This document shows, piece by piece, positions 23,980-34,828 of a stretch of 64,000 bases of DNA. The stretch comes from Brachionus manjavacas (lineage: Eukaryota; Rotifera; Eurotatoria; Ploima; Brachionidae). The notes below the pieces were generated by a model. That model was not told where the DNA came from. It made no database searches and saw only the letters and a program-made list of their open reading frames with translations. The position numbers and the translations under genes are program-made. The DNA is taken from positions 417,501 through 481,500 of the forward strand of contig JAHQIY010000005.1 of assembly GCA_019054805.1 (NCBI GenBank), written 5' to 3'. Position 1 is the stretch's first letter; the number at the start of each line of letters is the position of its first letter.

Positions 23980-26095
23980 GATCTTATCTCAAACTTCAAT
24001 TTGCCGAAAAAAGTGCATCATTTACAAAAAGGAAAAGGGCCAAAATATCAAAAGTTCAATAAGTACAAAAAAGGAAAATGGTTTTTAAATAGCTAAATCT
24101 TATTGTCTATCAATGTAAATTTTAATAAAAAACTATGCATTCTGAAATTACAAAAAAATTAAAAACCTTTTAAAACTTTTGTTCTAAGAGTCTAAAATGT
24201 GTTATGCAAATGATACATAGTGAAACAAATTTGTTTCACCTATTGCGGGAGTATGCAAAATGTGCATATTTTTAATGCTTTTAAATAGGCTGCAATGAGT
24301 GAAACGTAGATTGTTTCACTTTGTTTCACCTAGAGAACAAGTTTTTGACCATTGGAACAAAATTTAAATTTTTATTTGTATTGAAAGCTTTGTATGAAAC
24401 TTCAAAATGACCAAAAATTAAAAACTAGATTTTTTTAAATTTAAAATAATTCCTGAATTCCTGAACCAAGCAAAAAATCCTGAACTATGCAAAATTATTT
24501 TATTTTGAACATATATTTCACAAAAAAAATTCTTACTTCAAATAGGGATGTAATGAAATCTTTTAATGATTCTTCAGATTTTACACTTAATAGATAAAAA
24601 TCAAGCGTTTAGGTAGAACATTAAAAAATTTAGATACATTATGTTAGACGAAAATTTGCTTTTAATTTTAAAAATTTAACTAAAATTCAGTAAAAATAAC
24701 AAAATTAATTTTTGATTTAAGATTTGAAAATTAAAAATTTCCAATTTATTTTATACTTTTATATATTTTACCTTTTTAAAGCTAAAATTTCGAAACTTTT
24801 CATAAGAAATCGTTAATCCAAATGATCTTGTCAACATTGTAGATAAGTATCAAAAATTTCTAAAAATATCTCAAATCGCAATAGATATTTAGAATGTTGA
24901 AGTTTCTTTAAAAAAAATTTAGATATCAAAAAAATAGATTACAGTAAAAAAAGAAGAAAGAGTGAAGAAAGCTAAAATAGAAAAATTTTCTTTTCCATTT
25001 CAGCTATTAAAAAAAAGTTTTGAAAAAAAAAAAAACATTTTTTGATGCTAAAAATCAATTTTTTATTTCAAAAGGATACTTATTTGGCTGCATAAAGCAA
25101 TAAGTAATGGGAAACGATTAAAAATGATCTAAATTTTGCCAAAAATTTATTCTAATTGATTATAACGTTAAAAAAAATAATTCAAAAATTTTTTAATTCC
25201 ATTCATTCTTTGCACACTTCTTTCAGTCTGTTATAAAAATTGCTTTTAAAATTTTTGCTGAAAGGAAAAACGAAATGTTTATGCTGAATTTGTTCGATAA
25301 GCTTTTTTTATCTGACTCACAATATGTTTTTATGTTTATAAAATTCGTATGAAAATTAACAATGTCAAAAAAGATAAAATTATTTATACTCAAAACATAA
25401 AATTAAATTCTAAATTAACATTCAATTTGATAGGAAATCATCAATTTATTTGAAATTTTTTGAAATTCATCTTTTTCTTTTAATTGAAGGATTTTTGTTT
25501 CACCTTTATCACTTACACAAAATAAAATATTTCTAAAAGCATCTTTTAAACAAGAATTTGAATATTTGTATGAAAATTGAGAATTTTTATATTTTGTCAA
25601 CTTTTTTTCAAATACTTTTAAAACAATTCTAAAATCACTAGTTTTAATTTTAATTCGCAAAGATGATATTAAAAATAATTGAAAAATATTTTTTAATAAA
25701 TTAAACATTTTTTTAATAATCTATTAATTTTTTTAATAAACTTTAATAACCCTAATTTTATTATTTTGAAAAAAAAATTAATTTAAAAAATTGTCCCATT
25801 TTTAAGGATACGTGAAAGTGTTATTTTTTTTATAATTAAAAATAGTCAAATTTCAAAGTCAAACTGTATTTGATTTTTGTAGAAGCGCAGGTAGATTTAA
25901 TTTTAAATTGCTCCATTTAGATTTAAAAATTTTTAAATTTTAGATCTAGGCTTATGCAATGGGCTAAAGTAATAAAAATAAGACAGTTTTTTTTTATTTT
26001 GTTTATTAGTACGTAATATGTGTAATTTTTCTATTTCTTTTTAATGCTATAAAAATGTTTTTTTCTTTATTTGAAATCACATTTGGTTTAATTTA
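23980..26095. other. AT-rich intergenic DNA with small palindromes
   Basis: No gene seen. 24220-24239 is a perfect 20-bp palindrome, GTGAAACAAATTTGTTTCAC, and GTGAAAC/GTTTCAC words recur to 24329. An open minus-strand frame of 97 codons at 25415-25708 has Lys/Phe/Ile-rich composition and no recognisable domain. I do not call it a gene. Confidence 0.4.
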
Positions 26096-26101
26096 GCTAT
26101 A

Positions 26102-26715
26102 CAGTCGACTCTCTTTAATCCGTAATAGACGGGACCGAAAATAACCATTACGGATTAAGTTTTACGGATTACCTTTAATCCGTAAACGAACAAAAATCTT
26201 AAAATTTTCGGATTAACGAATGTAAATTTTGATACAAAATTTTATTATTTTTTTATTTATAGAAATATAGTTTAATAAACATTTAATTTTAAAGTAAACG
26301 GAATTATTTTTAAATTAATTTTTAAAAAAAAAGAAGAAATAAATGTCTGGTTTAGATTTGACAACCTCAAATCAGACATCCGCTCTTTTATTTTCGATAA
26401 CAATTCTAAGTCACACTTGTTAAAATCTTTAGAAGTTTCGAAAAAAATTTGAACTTGGTCTATTGCCTGCTTTGCTTGTTTATAGCTTACAGATACAGGT
26501 AAAAAAATTACGAATAAAAGATTGATAATTATAACATGTAGATTTAGAATTTTAATTTTTTTTGTTACGAATGGCAAAATAAACCGAACTAAAATTACGA
26601 ATAAAAGTGATGAAATTTGTATTGAAAGTATTGGAAAGGGGGGAGGGACCGGAGAAAGACGTCCGAATGCCGAATTTTACTAATAAAGGAGTTTCGGATT
26701 AAAGCGAGTCGACTG
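26102..26715. mobile_element. Short pogo/Tigger-like element
   Basis: It begins CAGTCGACTCTCTTTAATCC and ends with the inverted GGATTAAAGCGAGTCGACTG, about 20 bp of matching termini with TA before the left end. The interior keeps the tail of a transposase on the minus strand (26272-26577), so it is a deletion derivative. Confidence 0.85.
26272..26577 (-). pseudogene. Tail of a pogo/Tigger transposase
   Basis: About 100 residues. The part KQAKQAIDQVQIFFET..LLSKIKERMSDL resembles the helical C-terminal region of Tigger/jerky-type transposases. The C-terminus carries NQTFISSFF, matching the PCNA-binding pattern Q-x-x-I-x-x-F-F. The catalytic domain is gone, so it is a remnant. Confidence 0.6.
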
Positions 26716-27552
26716 AATTAAACTCGTTAAAAATAAAATTTATAAAAAAATTTTAATCTCTTTTTATCCATCTGCTTAAGCACTATGTAAATGCATCCTT
26801 TGTTTCAGAATACTTGTTCGAATTGCATAATTCTTTGCACTAGATATTTCATTTTTGGTGCCCTTCATAATGAAAACGATCAATTATTATTAAGAAAAAG
26901 AAACAAAAGGACAAAATAAGAAAAGGATACAAAAGGGCACAAAAGGACATAGAATATTTTGAAATATATATAAACACGCTCATTTTCAATAGCTCATTTT
27001 CTAGTAATGATATCGAATTTAGTTATAATTTTTAAAATTAAAAATTACGAATAAAAGAAATTTTAGAAGAAGAATTTTTTCTTTTTTTTTAAAAATTTTA
27101 AAATTGAAAACAAAAAACGAAATAAATGAACATGACATTTTAATTCTTTGACAATTCAATTTGATATTAAAATTTTTAATAAATTTTAATTTTTTGATCA
27201 AATTTAAATTTTTTTTAAATTTCTAAGTAAACATTTTTAATAGAAAAATACATGAATCTTGAACATTCTTTTTTCAATTTAATTTTTTTAAATATAATTT
27301 TCTCTTTTGAGTGACTCATAGTTTGCAAGGTAATGCGGCACGCATATTTGATATACTATATAGTATAAGCAAAGACAAAGGGATACAAGTGTCAGATAAA
27401 TATCATTATTTTAAGATAATCAATATTTTGAAAGATTCAGATAGATTTGAACAAAAAATTTTTTTTTAATTTTATTTAAAAATAATTTGGTTTAGTGTTT
27501 TCAATGCACTAGGGGTCTAAGTAAGCAAAAAATTTAACTCAGCTTATAACTT

Positions 27553-27825
27553 TCAACGCTTTTTATTCGGAGATGTTGTCCTATGATGCATTTCAGCTGC
27601 CTGTTTGTGGTGTCTGGACGGCAAATGTGAAAATCGGTGATCAAAATTAACTTTTCCATTATTTTGGAGATCGTGATTTAAATGATTTAATGAACCAGAA
27701 TGATGAGAACCATTTCTATAATTAGATAAATGTAAATTGGGCAGAGGATGGTGAAAACGAGCCTCGTTGGTATTGATCAGGCAAGCTATACCTATAATCA
27801 ACAAAATTGTTGCAAATTTTTCCAT
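27553..27825 (-). CDS. Small secreted His-rich peptide
   Basis: 90 residues from the ATG at 27825. Residues 1-22 form a signal peptide (MEKFATILLIIGIACLINT, then NEA before cleavage). The mature part is about 68 residues, with many His (HH pairs), Asn, Ser and Arg, and no Cys. It ends in a basic SPNKKR. No family is recognised. His-rich secreted peptides can bind metals or be antimicrobial, but nothing here proves either. It is a single exon in AT-rich DNA with a TATA box about 50 bp upstream of the start. Confidence 0.7.
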   Translation of the reverse strand: MEKFATILLIIGIACLINTNEARFHHPLPNLHLSNYRNGSHHSGSLNHLNHDLQNNGKVNFDHRFSHLPSRHHKQAAEMHHRTTSPNKKR

Positions 27826-27873
27826 TATGATTTGTCAAAGTTAATTTTTTGTTAAATAAAATATTATTTTGAA

Positions 27874-27884
27874 GATTTTTATAC
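27874..27884 (-). promoter_or_regulatory. TATA box of the His-rich peptide gene
   Basis: GTATAAAAATC on the minus strand, about 50 bp before the ATG at 27825. This would put transcription start about 20-25 nt before the ATG. The word TATAAAAATC also precedes the secreted peptide gene at 36280. Confidence 0.55.
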
Positions 27885-28272
27885 CGTCTTTTTCTCAGTG
27901 GTAATTTTTATCTCTTTGAAATTATCCTGTTTAATTTTACGTTTGAATTATTTTAAATTTTAAACCAAAATATAGATCAAATTTTTCGGTTGATATTATT
28001 TTAAGATTTAAACAGCTAGACAAATAAAACTTAAAGCTTTTCAAAATCTGGAAACAGGATAATGCTTCTGCTACTTAAAATTAAAACAAGTCTTAAAATC
28101 AAAATTTTTGAAGCAAACATTATTTGATTAACTAATCCAATCTAAATGTCTAAAAGTATCAAAGCTTATGTTAAAATAATTTTTTATTATAATTTAAGTT
28201 AATAATAACTAAAATCATAATAATAAAGTTTACTTTTAAAATATCTTCGCCACGGAATAATTTTCTCAAAAA

Positions 28273-29658
28273 ATGGAATATATCTTAAATTCTTTTGAAA
28301 AAATGGTTGTCAATGCCACTAAATGTGGCGATTATTTGGTAATGGGAACTTGTTTTTTCGACAACAAAAAAAACACTAGTAGAATAGATCAAAATTTATT
28401 TCTATCTGCTTTAAAAGTTTTGCAAAAGCGACATGAAATTTTACGATCTTATCTTCAAGTCTCTGGCTTAGACATGTATTTTGTTCCACACGATCAAGAT
28501 GTTTCATCAAAGATTAGTTTGGACTGGTTGGACTTGACAAATGAACAAGCTTCAAGAGAAAAATTAATGTCAGAAACTGCTAATTTTAATTCGATTCTAT
28601 TTCCTTCAGAGGACGGGCATCTTTTGTGGAGAGCCCAAGTGATAGAATACAAAATAGATGACAACTTCAGCTATATTCTTAATTTTGTATTCTTGGCTAT
28701 TGCCGATGGAATGTATAGTAGCTCTATCTTGGTGGAAACAGTGGGAATTTTAAATAGATTAATGGATGGCAGGCCGATTGAGGAAAAAAATATTCAAATA
28801 AGCGAAAATATGAATATAATGTGTGATAAAAGAGGCTTATGGAAGGAACATCATTCGGAAATGGTGAAAAAAATGGCTCAGAGAGATATTGCCAAATTTA
28901 ATTTATCACCTGAATTAAGAACCGGGGAAGCTGGTTTTCAAGTTGACATGTTTTATATTGACAGCGACAAATCGAACCAAATAATGTCTTTTTCGAAGAA
29001 AAATAAAATCAGATTGACTTCATACTTTTATACAGCTAGTTTTTACGCGCTGAAAAAACTTTATGATGAAAACAATATCGCTTTTCCGAGTCGGATAACT
29101 TGCGAGTTGCCGGTATGCTTAAGATTTAGATATCAGCCTGAAATGGAGTTTGAAGAATGCAGATTGCATACGACCATGGTAATATTTTCAAGTGAGCCGG
29201 ATAAATTTGGAAAATTTTCTAACTTTTGGGAAGATGGTCAGTACCTGCACGGTTTGATCTTGGAAAATACAAGTAGTGAAACAGGAACTTTGTTTTCTTT
29301 GAGCCACAACGATGACTTGGAAGAGTATAACAGAGTGTTCTATAGATCAGAAAATTTAAGCAAGGCTCGGGAAACACTGAGCTCACAAGTAATGAGCGAT
29401 TTAGCAGTGAGCAATCTTGGGCCGTATGTCGAAAAACATGTGAAAGAAGAGGAGGGAAATTTTGAAATTAGTGAAATGTACTGCACTGATCCAGTCAATT
29501 CTAATCCATGCATATCTTGCGGATTAATTATTCATTTGATTTACTGGAAAGGCAAAATAATGATAGACTTGGGTGCAAACAAATTGTTGATGGGTTCAAA
29601 ATTTTTTAAAAGATATAAACAATTGCTTCTAGATGTGATTGATGAAACATTAGTATGA
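28273..29658 (+). CDS. Condensation/alcohol-acetyltransferase-fold protein lacking the catalytic His
   Basis: 461 residues in one exon with an ATG at 28273. The N-terminus (SFEKM, then L..ALKVLQKRHEILRSYL at 45-61) and the C-terminal SNLGPY segment are typical of the BAHD/condensation/AATase (PapA-like) superfamily, whose members move acyl groups from CoA or carrier proteins to alcohols or amines. The signature HHxxxDG appears as FLAIADG (140-146). Both His are replaced while DG is kept, so normal acyl transfer by general base catalysis is doubtful. No signal peptide or membrane segment. The gene is intronless, in contrast to VPS34. The family is common in bacteria and fungi, so horizontal acquisition is possible but unproven. 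Substrate unknown. Confidence 0.8.
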   Translation: MEYILNSFEKMVVNATKCGDYLVMGTCFFDNKKNTSRIDQNLFLSALKVLQKRHEILRSYLQVSGLDMYFVPHDQDVSSKISLDWLDLTNEQASREKLMSETANFNSILFPSEDGHLLWRAQVIEYKIDDNFSYILNFVFLAIADGMYSSSILVETVGILNRLMDGRPIEEKNIQISENMNIMCDKRGLWKEHHSEMVKKMAQRDIAKFNLSPELRTGEAGFQVDMFYIDSDKSNQIMSFSKKNKIRLTSYFYTASFYALKKLYDENNIAFPSRITCELPVCLRFRYQPEMEFEECRLHTTMVIFSSEPDKFGKFSNFWEDGQYLHGLILENTSSETGTLFSLSHNDDLEEYNRVFYRSENLSKARETLSSQVMSDLAVSNLGPYVEKHVKEEEGNFEISEMYCTDPVNSNPCISCGLIIHLIYWKGKIMIDLGANKLLMGSKFFKRYKQLLLDVIDETLV

Positions 29659-29659
29659 A

Positions 29660-30275
29660 AGTACGAATTATTAAAATCTAGGAGCCATGGTGACTCAAGG
29701 AGTTTTTTGGAATAAGTTTTAGAAAATTTAATTCAATTTTTTAGTGTCTATAAATTTAGTTTTATTAGATAAATTTCAATCCTTCCCAAAAAAATAAAAT
29801 TATTTTTAAAAGTTTGCTTATTTTTTAAATTTCAAATATTAAATTTAAATTTCTGATTTATACAAAATTTAAAAATATCCAAATTTAGACTTATTTAAAC
29901 AAAAATTAATTGTCAATTTTCTTTTTAGATTTCTACCAAATTAAATATTTGTTTTTTTGCTAAAAATAATATTAAAACCAGGAAAACTATTATTAAATTC
30001 TACAAGCTTACAAAATTCTGAATCGAATTCTTTTTCGAATTCGAAATAACTGAGATCTTTTATTTAAATATCAAGATCTCAACACCTGGACAAAAACTAG
30101 ACACATTTTTGTGATATTCTATACGTGAATATTGGGGGTCATTAGGGGATCAGTTTTTTAAAAACAAAAGAAGAAGTAAAAATTAAATAATTGCAAATAG
30201 AAAAAGAAAAAAAAATTTATATTAAAAGCAAAAAAATCAAAAGAAAAGAAAAAATAAATAAGAAAAAAGACCGAT
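29660..30275. other. AT-rich intergenic DNA
   Basis: Contains the 3' flank of the acyltransferase-like gene and A-rich DNA. No gene recognised. Confidence 0.4.
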
Positions 30276-30279
30276 TTTG

Positions 30280-30655
30280 AAAGTTAAGGCAAGAGAACTT
30301 GGACCAAAATTCTTGAATTTATTTGATTTCGAATTAGCTCATCTAAGAGAATTTTGTATTGTTTAAAATTTAAATTGCTGAGACATAACCAAATTGAATC
30401 AGATATACCATCATTACAAATTAGATTATTCTTAAGATTTTCTTTAAGTTGGTTTATTTTTACTGTAATTTTTGAGGGTTTAATTTTAAAATACTTAGAA
30501 ACAAGTAACAAGTCGTAGGAAAAAGATTTATTTTAAAGAGAGTCATTTAGCATAGATTTATAATATGAAATTTTTTAAAATTTATAACTGCTTGTGTGTT
30601 AAGGTCAAGACCTGAGTCTATAATAAATCTCAGGTATTCTATCTGATTTGTTTCG
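30280..30655 (-). mobile_element. Second, deleted copy of family F2 non-LTR element
   Basis: The minus-strand frame 30284-30511 contains NLICNDGISDSIWLCLSNL and LLDELIRNQ, matching the C-terminus of the F2 RT at 17106 (RDGISDSIELGLNNL, LLNELIKPR). An IRYLRFIIDSGLDLN-like stretch at 30600-30650 matches SIEYLGFVVDSNLDFN there. The middle is deleted. Confidence 0.8.
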
Positions 30656-30850
30656 TATTAATAAGGTGGAGAGAATCCAGAAAAGGGCGACTAAGATGGT
30701 AATATAATTAAGAGGATTAGAGTACTAAGATAGACTTAGGGAGCTTGGATTAACAGACCTGGAAACAAGAAGGAAAAGAGGGGACTTATTACAAATAAGA
30801 TAAGCGAAGGGTTCGAGAGGGTAGATTTGGATATCAGAGAGAATGAGGAA
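30655..30850 (+). mobile_element. CR1/L2-like RT C-terminal fragment
   Basis: Reads INKVERIQKRATKMV, then (after stops) RLRELGLTDLETRRKRGDLL, the usual post-catalytic region of CR1/L2 elements. Several stop codons are present. It abuts the start of the intact element F1, so the latter probably inserted here. Confidence 0.75.
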
Positions 30851-30869
30851 GTAAGTGAGGGTATTAAAA

Positions 30870-33848
30870 ATTATTTATATAATGATCCAAATGGATGAGT
30901 CTAAAAATAACTTTACAGTTGGTCACTGGAACTGCCGATCAATAAAGAATAAAAGAATATTATTAGAAAATTTTTTAAAGAATAATTATTTTGATGTTTT
31001 TTGTTTAAACGAGACAAAATTGAGTAATTTAGATGTGATTGATTTTTTTGGTTATAATTTTATTAGAAAAGACCGTAACTCAAGAGGTGGAGGTGTTGGT
31101 ATTTTAATAAAAAAAGGGCTTGATTTTGAAATTATTGACTCTTTATCAAGCTTCGAATTTGAATTAATTGGTTTAAAGGTTAGACTCATTAACCGTAGTA
31201 TCAACGTATTTAGCTGGTATTTACCACCTGATAACCAAAAGAACAAGAAGAATAATCTAATCACAGATGTATTTTTCAACGAGCTTACTAAACATAGACC
31301 TTTTGTTCTAGCTGGAGATTTGAATTGTCATTCAAAAAAGTGGTTTTGTACTAAAACAACCTCTAAAGGAGCTGATCTTGCTCTCAAAATTGAACAATTC
31401 GACATAAACGTTTTAAATACAGAGGGAGCCACATACCGAAAAGAACAAGATATCTCTAAAAGTGTAATCGACTTGATACTTGTTTCAAATGACATTTCTG
31501 ATAAATTTAACTTTTTCAAAGTATATAACGAAAATTTAACAAGTGATCATTTTCCAATCAAAGCTAATTTCTGTATTGAGTCAATAATAACAAAACAAAA
31601 AAACTGCGTCAAAATAAACCGAGTAAATTGGTCATCATTTAAAACCAAATTTGATGAACTAATTGTAAATAAGCTTCATTATTATCAAGAAAATAACGAC
31701 CTAAAATCCATAAACGAAAATTTCATACAACAAATATGTCTAGCTGAAAAACAATCTGTTGTAACAACAACGAGAAAATTAAATTGTAAAACTCTTCCAA
31801 AATATTTAGTCGAATTAATTGCGCTTCGTAAAAAAGCATTGAGTAAAAATCGGAAAATAAACAATAAAATAACAAGGGTATATGGAGATATCGATGAGAA
31901 CAAAAAAATCTACAACAAACTTACAAATATTATACGTGATGAAGTTAAGAGCATACAGGGAAAAATTCGGAATAAATTCTGTGAAAATATTGATCGGATC
32001 AAACCAAACTCTAGCGAGTATTGGAAAAAAATAAAACAAATTAGTAAGCTTGAAAATAAATCAAAAGCTAAAAGTATTCCAGAATTGTATGATGGTGAAA
32101 AAAAATTGACAACGCCGCTACAAAAAGCCGACCTTTTTGGTAAAAATCTAGCTGAAACATTTACAGAAACATTGGAACCGAGATTCGACTCTATACAGAA
32201 GTGCAAAATAGACGATTTTATTGAAAGCAAAAAATCAAACCTCTTTCAACCACAACCGGAAGAATTAGAATATGACAATGAGATCACGATAGAAGAACTT
32301 AATGCAGCAATAAAATCATTGAATAAAAAGTCAGCACCGGGACCTGACAAAATTACAAATAAACACTTGCTAAATTTGACAGAAAAAGGTATACATGTAC
32401 TTTTAAAAATAGTGAATCTTTCCTGGCTAAAAAGTGAAATTCTGGAAGACTGGAAAATCGCTAAAATAACCATGATAGAAAAAGACCAGAATGATAGGAA
32501 TAACCCACTAAAATACAGACCAATAAGTGTTACAAACTCTATCATAAAGCTCATCGAAAAAGTAATTCAAACTCGTCTTATTAAGTTTTTAGAGAAGAAA
32601 AAAATACTTTCGCCGTACCAGTCTGGTTTTAGATCTCAGAGGCAAACGGCCGACAATGTCTTATTTTTTTGTCAAAAAACACTTGAAGCCTTTGATAATG
32701 GTGAAAGAGTATGTGGTATTGTATTTGATATAATGAAAGCGTTTGATAAAGTTTGGCATAACGGCTTAATTTATAAACTAAGCATCAATAGTATTCCAAA
32801 AAAACTTGGCTTTTGGATAAAAGAATTTCTAGAAAATCGGAAATTTTTTGTACAAGTTGAACAATCCAAATCCATTTTATACTTAATCGAAACAGGAGTA
32901 CCACAAGGCGCGATAATCTCACCGATTCTATTTTCAATTTTTATTAATGACCTGATTGAATGTAATCGCTTTCAGAATCACTGCACCAAAAGTCTTTTAT
33001 TTGCAGACGACTTATTTGCATTCAATAATGATAAAAATATTAACAGAATCAGAGTACAAATGCACAGATATTTAAAAAGTATCGAAGATTGGTTCAACAA
33101 ATGGAGGCTAACAACAGCTGGAAAAAAGTGTTCCTCTACAATTTATTCGAAAGGTCCAATACCAAAAGAACTTAGCAGTGGGGAGTTCAAATTATTTATT
33201 TTCAATGAAGCGATTCCCGTAAATCATAACCCCAAGTACCTTGGCATCAACTTAGACCGTAATTTAAATTTCAAACATCATACCGAACTAGTTAGAGAAA
33301 AGTCGTTTAAACTTTTGAATATTATTAAGTGTCTTACGTTCAAAAAATGGCCGTTGAGTACAGAACGTTTAATAAACGTCTATAAAGTGTTAATCCGTTC
33401 GACCATGGAGTATGTTCCACAATTACTTCTAGTAAACGGCAAAAATATTGAAAGACTAAATGGAGTACAATACAAAGCATTACAAATATTACTAAAAGAG
33501 AGTCCTAGATGTTCAAATCTTTTTCTACACCACCTTAGTCAAATTGGAACTATTCATGATCGCATTTACTCACTTAGTGAAAAGTATCTTGAAAAAAATA
33601 TATTAAATAGTAACCCTCTAATTTTAGAACTCATCGAAAATCAAACAGTAACAACCAAAAGAAATACTCCTCTAGAATTACTCAACAGACTCGTTTAATC
33701 TCTCTTTTTTATTTTTTCTTATTTTATTTCTTTTACTTGTAAATATTATAAACTGATTAATTAAACTACCAACTAACTTGAAGGCAAAAGAGTTCGCTCA
33801 AGCCTTCTAAAATCAATTAATAAACTATTGAAACTATTGAAACTATTT
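30870..33848 (+). mobile_element. Non-LTR retrotransposon F1 with intact EN-RT frame
   Basis: One long frame (30882-33698) is followed by about 150 bp of 3' UTR. The 3' end is a short minisatellite of ACTATTGAA units (33823-33848) rather than poly-A. No ORF1 is seen upstream; the sequence before 30870 belongs to another element, so the copy is probably 5'-truncated at or near the second frame. It may be recent, since no stop or frameshift breaks the frame. Confidence 0.85.
30882..33698 (+). CDS. Endonuclease-reverse transcriptase of non-LTR element F1
   Basis: About 938 residues from the ATG at 30882 (the ATG at 30891 is the alternative). The N-terminal APE-type endonuclease shows HWNCRS, NETKL, GDLNCHSKKW and TSDHFPIKA, so the key Glu, Asp/Asn and SDH residues are present. 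A linker with long Lys-rich helices follows. The reverse transcriptase has SAPGPDKI, YRPISVTNSIIKLIEK, QSGFRSQRQT, FDIMKAFDKVW (motif A), GVPQGAIISPILFS (motif B) and LLFADDLFAF (motif C, both Asp). The C-terminal region has no RNase H that I can see and no Cys-rich knuckle. Features fit the jockey/CR1 group. Expected role: target-primed reverse transcription of its own RNA. Confidence 0.9.
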   Translation: MIQMDESKNNFTVGHWNCRSIKNKRILLENFLKNNYFDVFCLNETKLSNLDVIDFFGYNFIRKDRNSRGGGVGILIKKGLDFEIIDSLSSFEFELIGLKVRLINRSINVFSWYLPPDNQKNKKNNLITDVFFNELTKHRPFVLAGDLNCHSKKWFCTKTTSKGADLALKIEQFDINVLNTEGATYRKEQDISKSVIDLILVSNDISDKFNFFKVYNENLTSDHFPIKANFCIESIITKQKNCVKINRVNWSSFKTKFDELIVNKLHYYQENNDLKSINENFIQQICLAEKQSVVTTTRKLNCKTLPKYLVELIALRKKALSKNRKINNKITRVYGDIDENKKIYNKLTNIIRDEVKSIQGKIRNKFCENIDRIKPNSSEYWKKIKQISKLENKSKAKSIPELYDGEKKLTTPLQKADLFGKNLAETFTETLEPRFDSIQKCKIDDFIESKKSNLFQPQPEELEYDNEITIEELNAAIKSLNKKSAPGPDKITNKHLLNLTEKGIHVLLKIVNLSWLKSEILEDWKIAKITMIEKDQNDRNNPLKYRPISVTNSIIKLIEKVIQTRLIKFLEKKKILSPYQSGFRSQRQTADNVLFFCQKTLEAFDNGERVCGIVFDIMKAFDKVWHNGLIYKLSINSIPKKLGFWIKEFLENRKFFVQVEQSKSILYLIETGVPQGAIISPILFSIFINDLIECNRFQNHCTKSLLFADDLFAFNNDKNINRIRVQMHRYLKSIEDWFNKWRLTTAGKKCSSTIYSKGPIPKELSSGEFKLFIFNEAIPVNHNPKYLGINLDRNLNFKHHTELVREKSFKLLNIIKCLTFKKWPLSTERLINVYKVLIRSTMEYVPQLLLVNGKNIERLNGVQYKALQILLKESPRCSNLFLHHLSQIGTIHDRIYSLSEKYLEKNILNSNPLILELIENQTVTTKRNTPLELLNRLV

Positions 33849-33859
33849 GGTCGCGATCC

Positions 33860-34360
33860 ATCGAATATTAATTAAAAAAAGTTTATTTTAGAAACAACTA
33901 TTTCCCTTAATTTGTGGACAAATTTCTATCAATTATAAATAATAAACATAGTTAGAGTGTAAAACTTAGAAAATTATTTTTTTAAAGTTTTATACTAAAT
34001 AAGGGAATAATTATGTTTTTTTTTTTTAAATATTACTTATTTTTAAGAAAAATTAGTTTTTATACTTTGGTAATTTTACGAAAATCCACAAAGATAAGAA
34101 AATCGCTGATTAAAAATGATCAAAATTTAGCCATTATTTTCAATGTGTCATTTATAATTTTCTTAGCAATATCATAATTTGTATCAATTACGAAATTTAA
34201 GGACGTTTAGAAAATTTAGAATTAGATTTTAAAAATAAGCCATAAAGTTTTAAATGTTATATATTTTAGAATAAAAATTATACATCTCCTTTTTTCAATC
34301 ATGCAATTAACTCATTCTGATATTGTCTCAAAAAAAATTTAACTAAGTCTTGAAATTTTT
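33860..34360. other. AT-rich intergenic DNA
   Basis: No gene recognised between the F1 element and the next short transposon. Confidence 0.4.
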
Positions 34361-34367
34361 GATGTTA

Positions 34368-34828
34368 CAGTGCCGGAAATTAACTTGTCACATCATATCA
34401 TATGATATTATCTGATATCAAATGATAGCTATAACAAAGGCCATTAAAAATTTGATCTTTTTAAAAAATATGTACATTTATGTATTTTTATAGTAAAAAA
34501 TAGAAATTTTTTATTAAAGTAAAATGATTTACTTTATTTTTTTCAAATCATTTCACATATCCATTTACTGTAAAATGCAAAAATGTGTATATTTGTGAAA
34601 AAGGTCAAATTTTTTTTTTAAATAATATCCTCAATTATTTAAATTTACATTTTAGAATTTTTTTTTTTTTTAATATTAGCTGATAACAGCCAGTTAATAA
34701 GAGGAAGGGACAAAAAGATGATCTAAACTGATATCAGCTGATAGCTAATATCATTTAATATCAGATCATAGTATTTGATATCAGATAATATCTGATGATA
34801 TGATGTGACAAGTTAATTTCCGGCACTT
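34368..34828. mobile_element. MITE with TGATATCA-rich subterminal regions
   Basis: The left end CAGTGCCGGAAATTAACTTG and the right end are inverted copies over more than 30 bp. TA precedes the left end. Just inside both ends are repeated palindromic ATGATATxATCTGATATCA-like words. The interior is non-coding. Size about 460 bp. Confidence 0.85.

Noticed and set aside
31052..32554. Several minus-strand frames inside the F1 element
   Set aside because: Antisense shadows of the endonuclease-RT frame.
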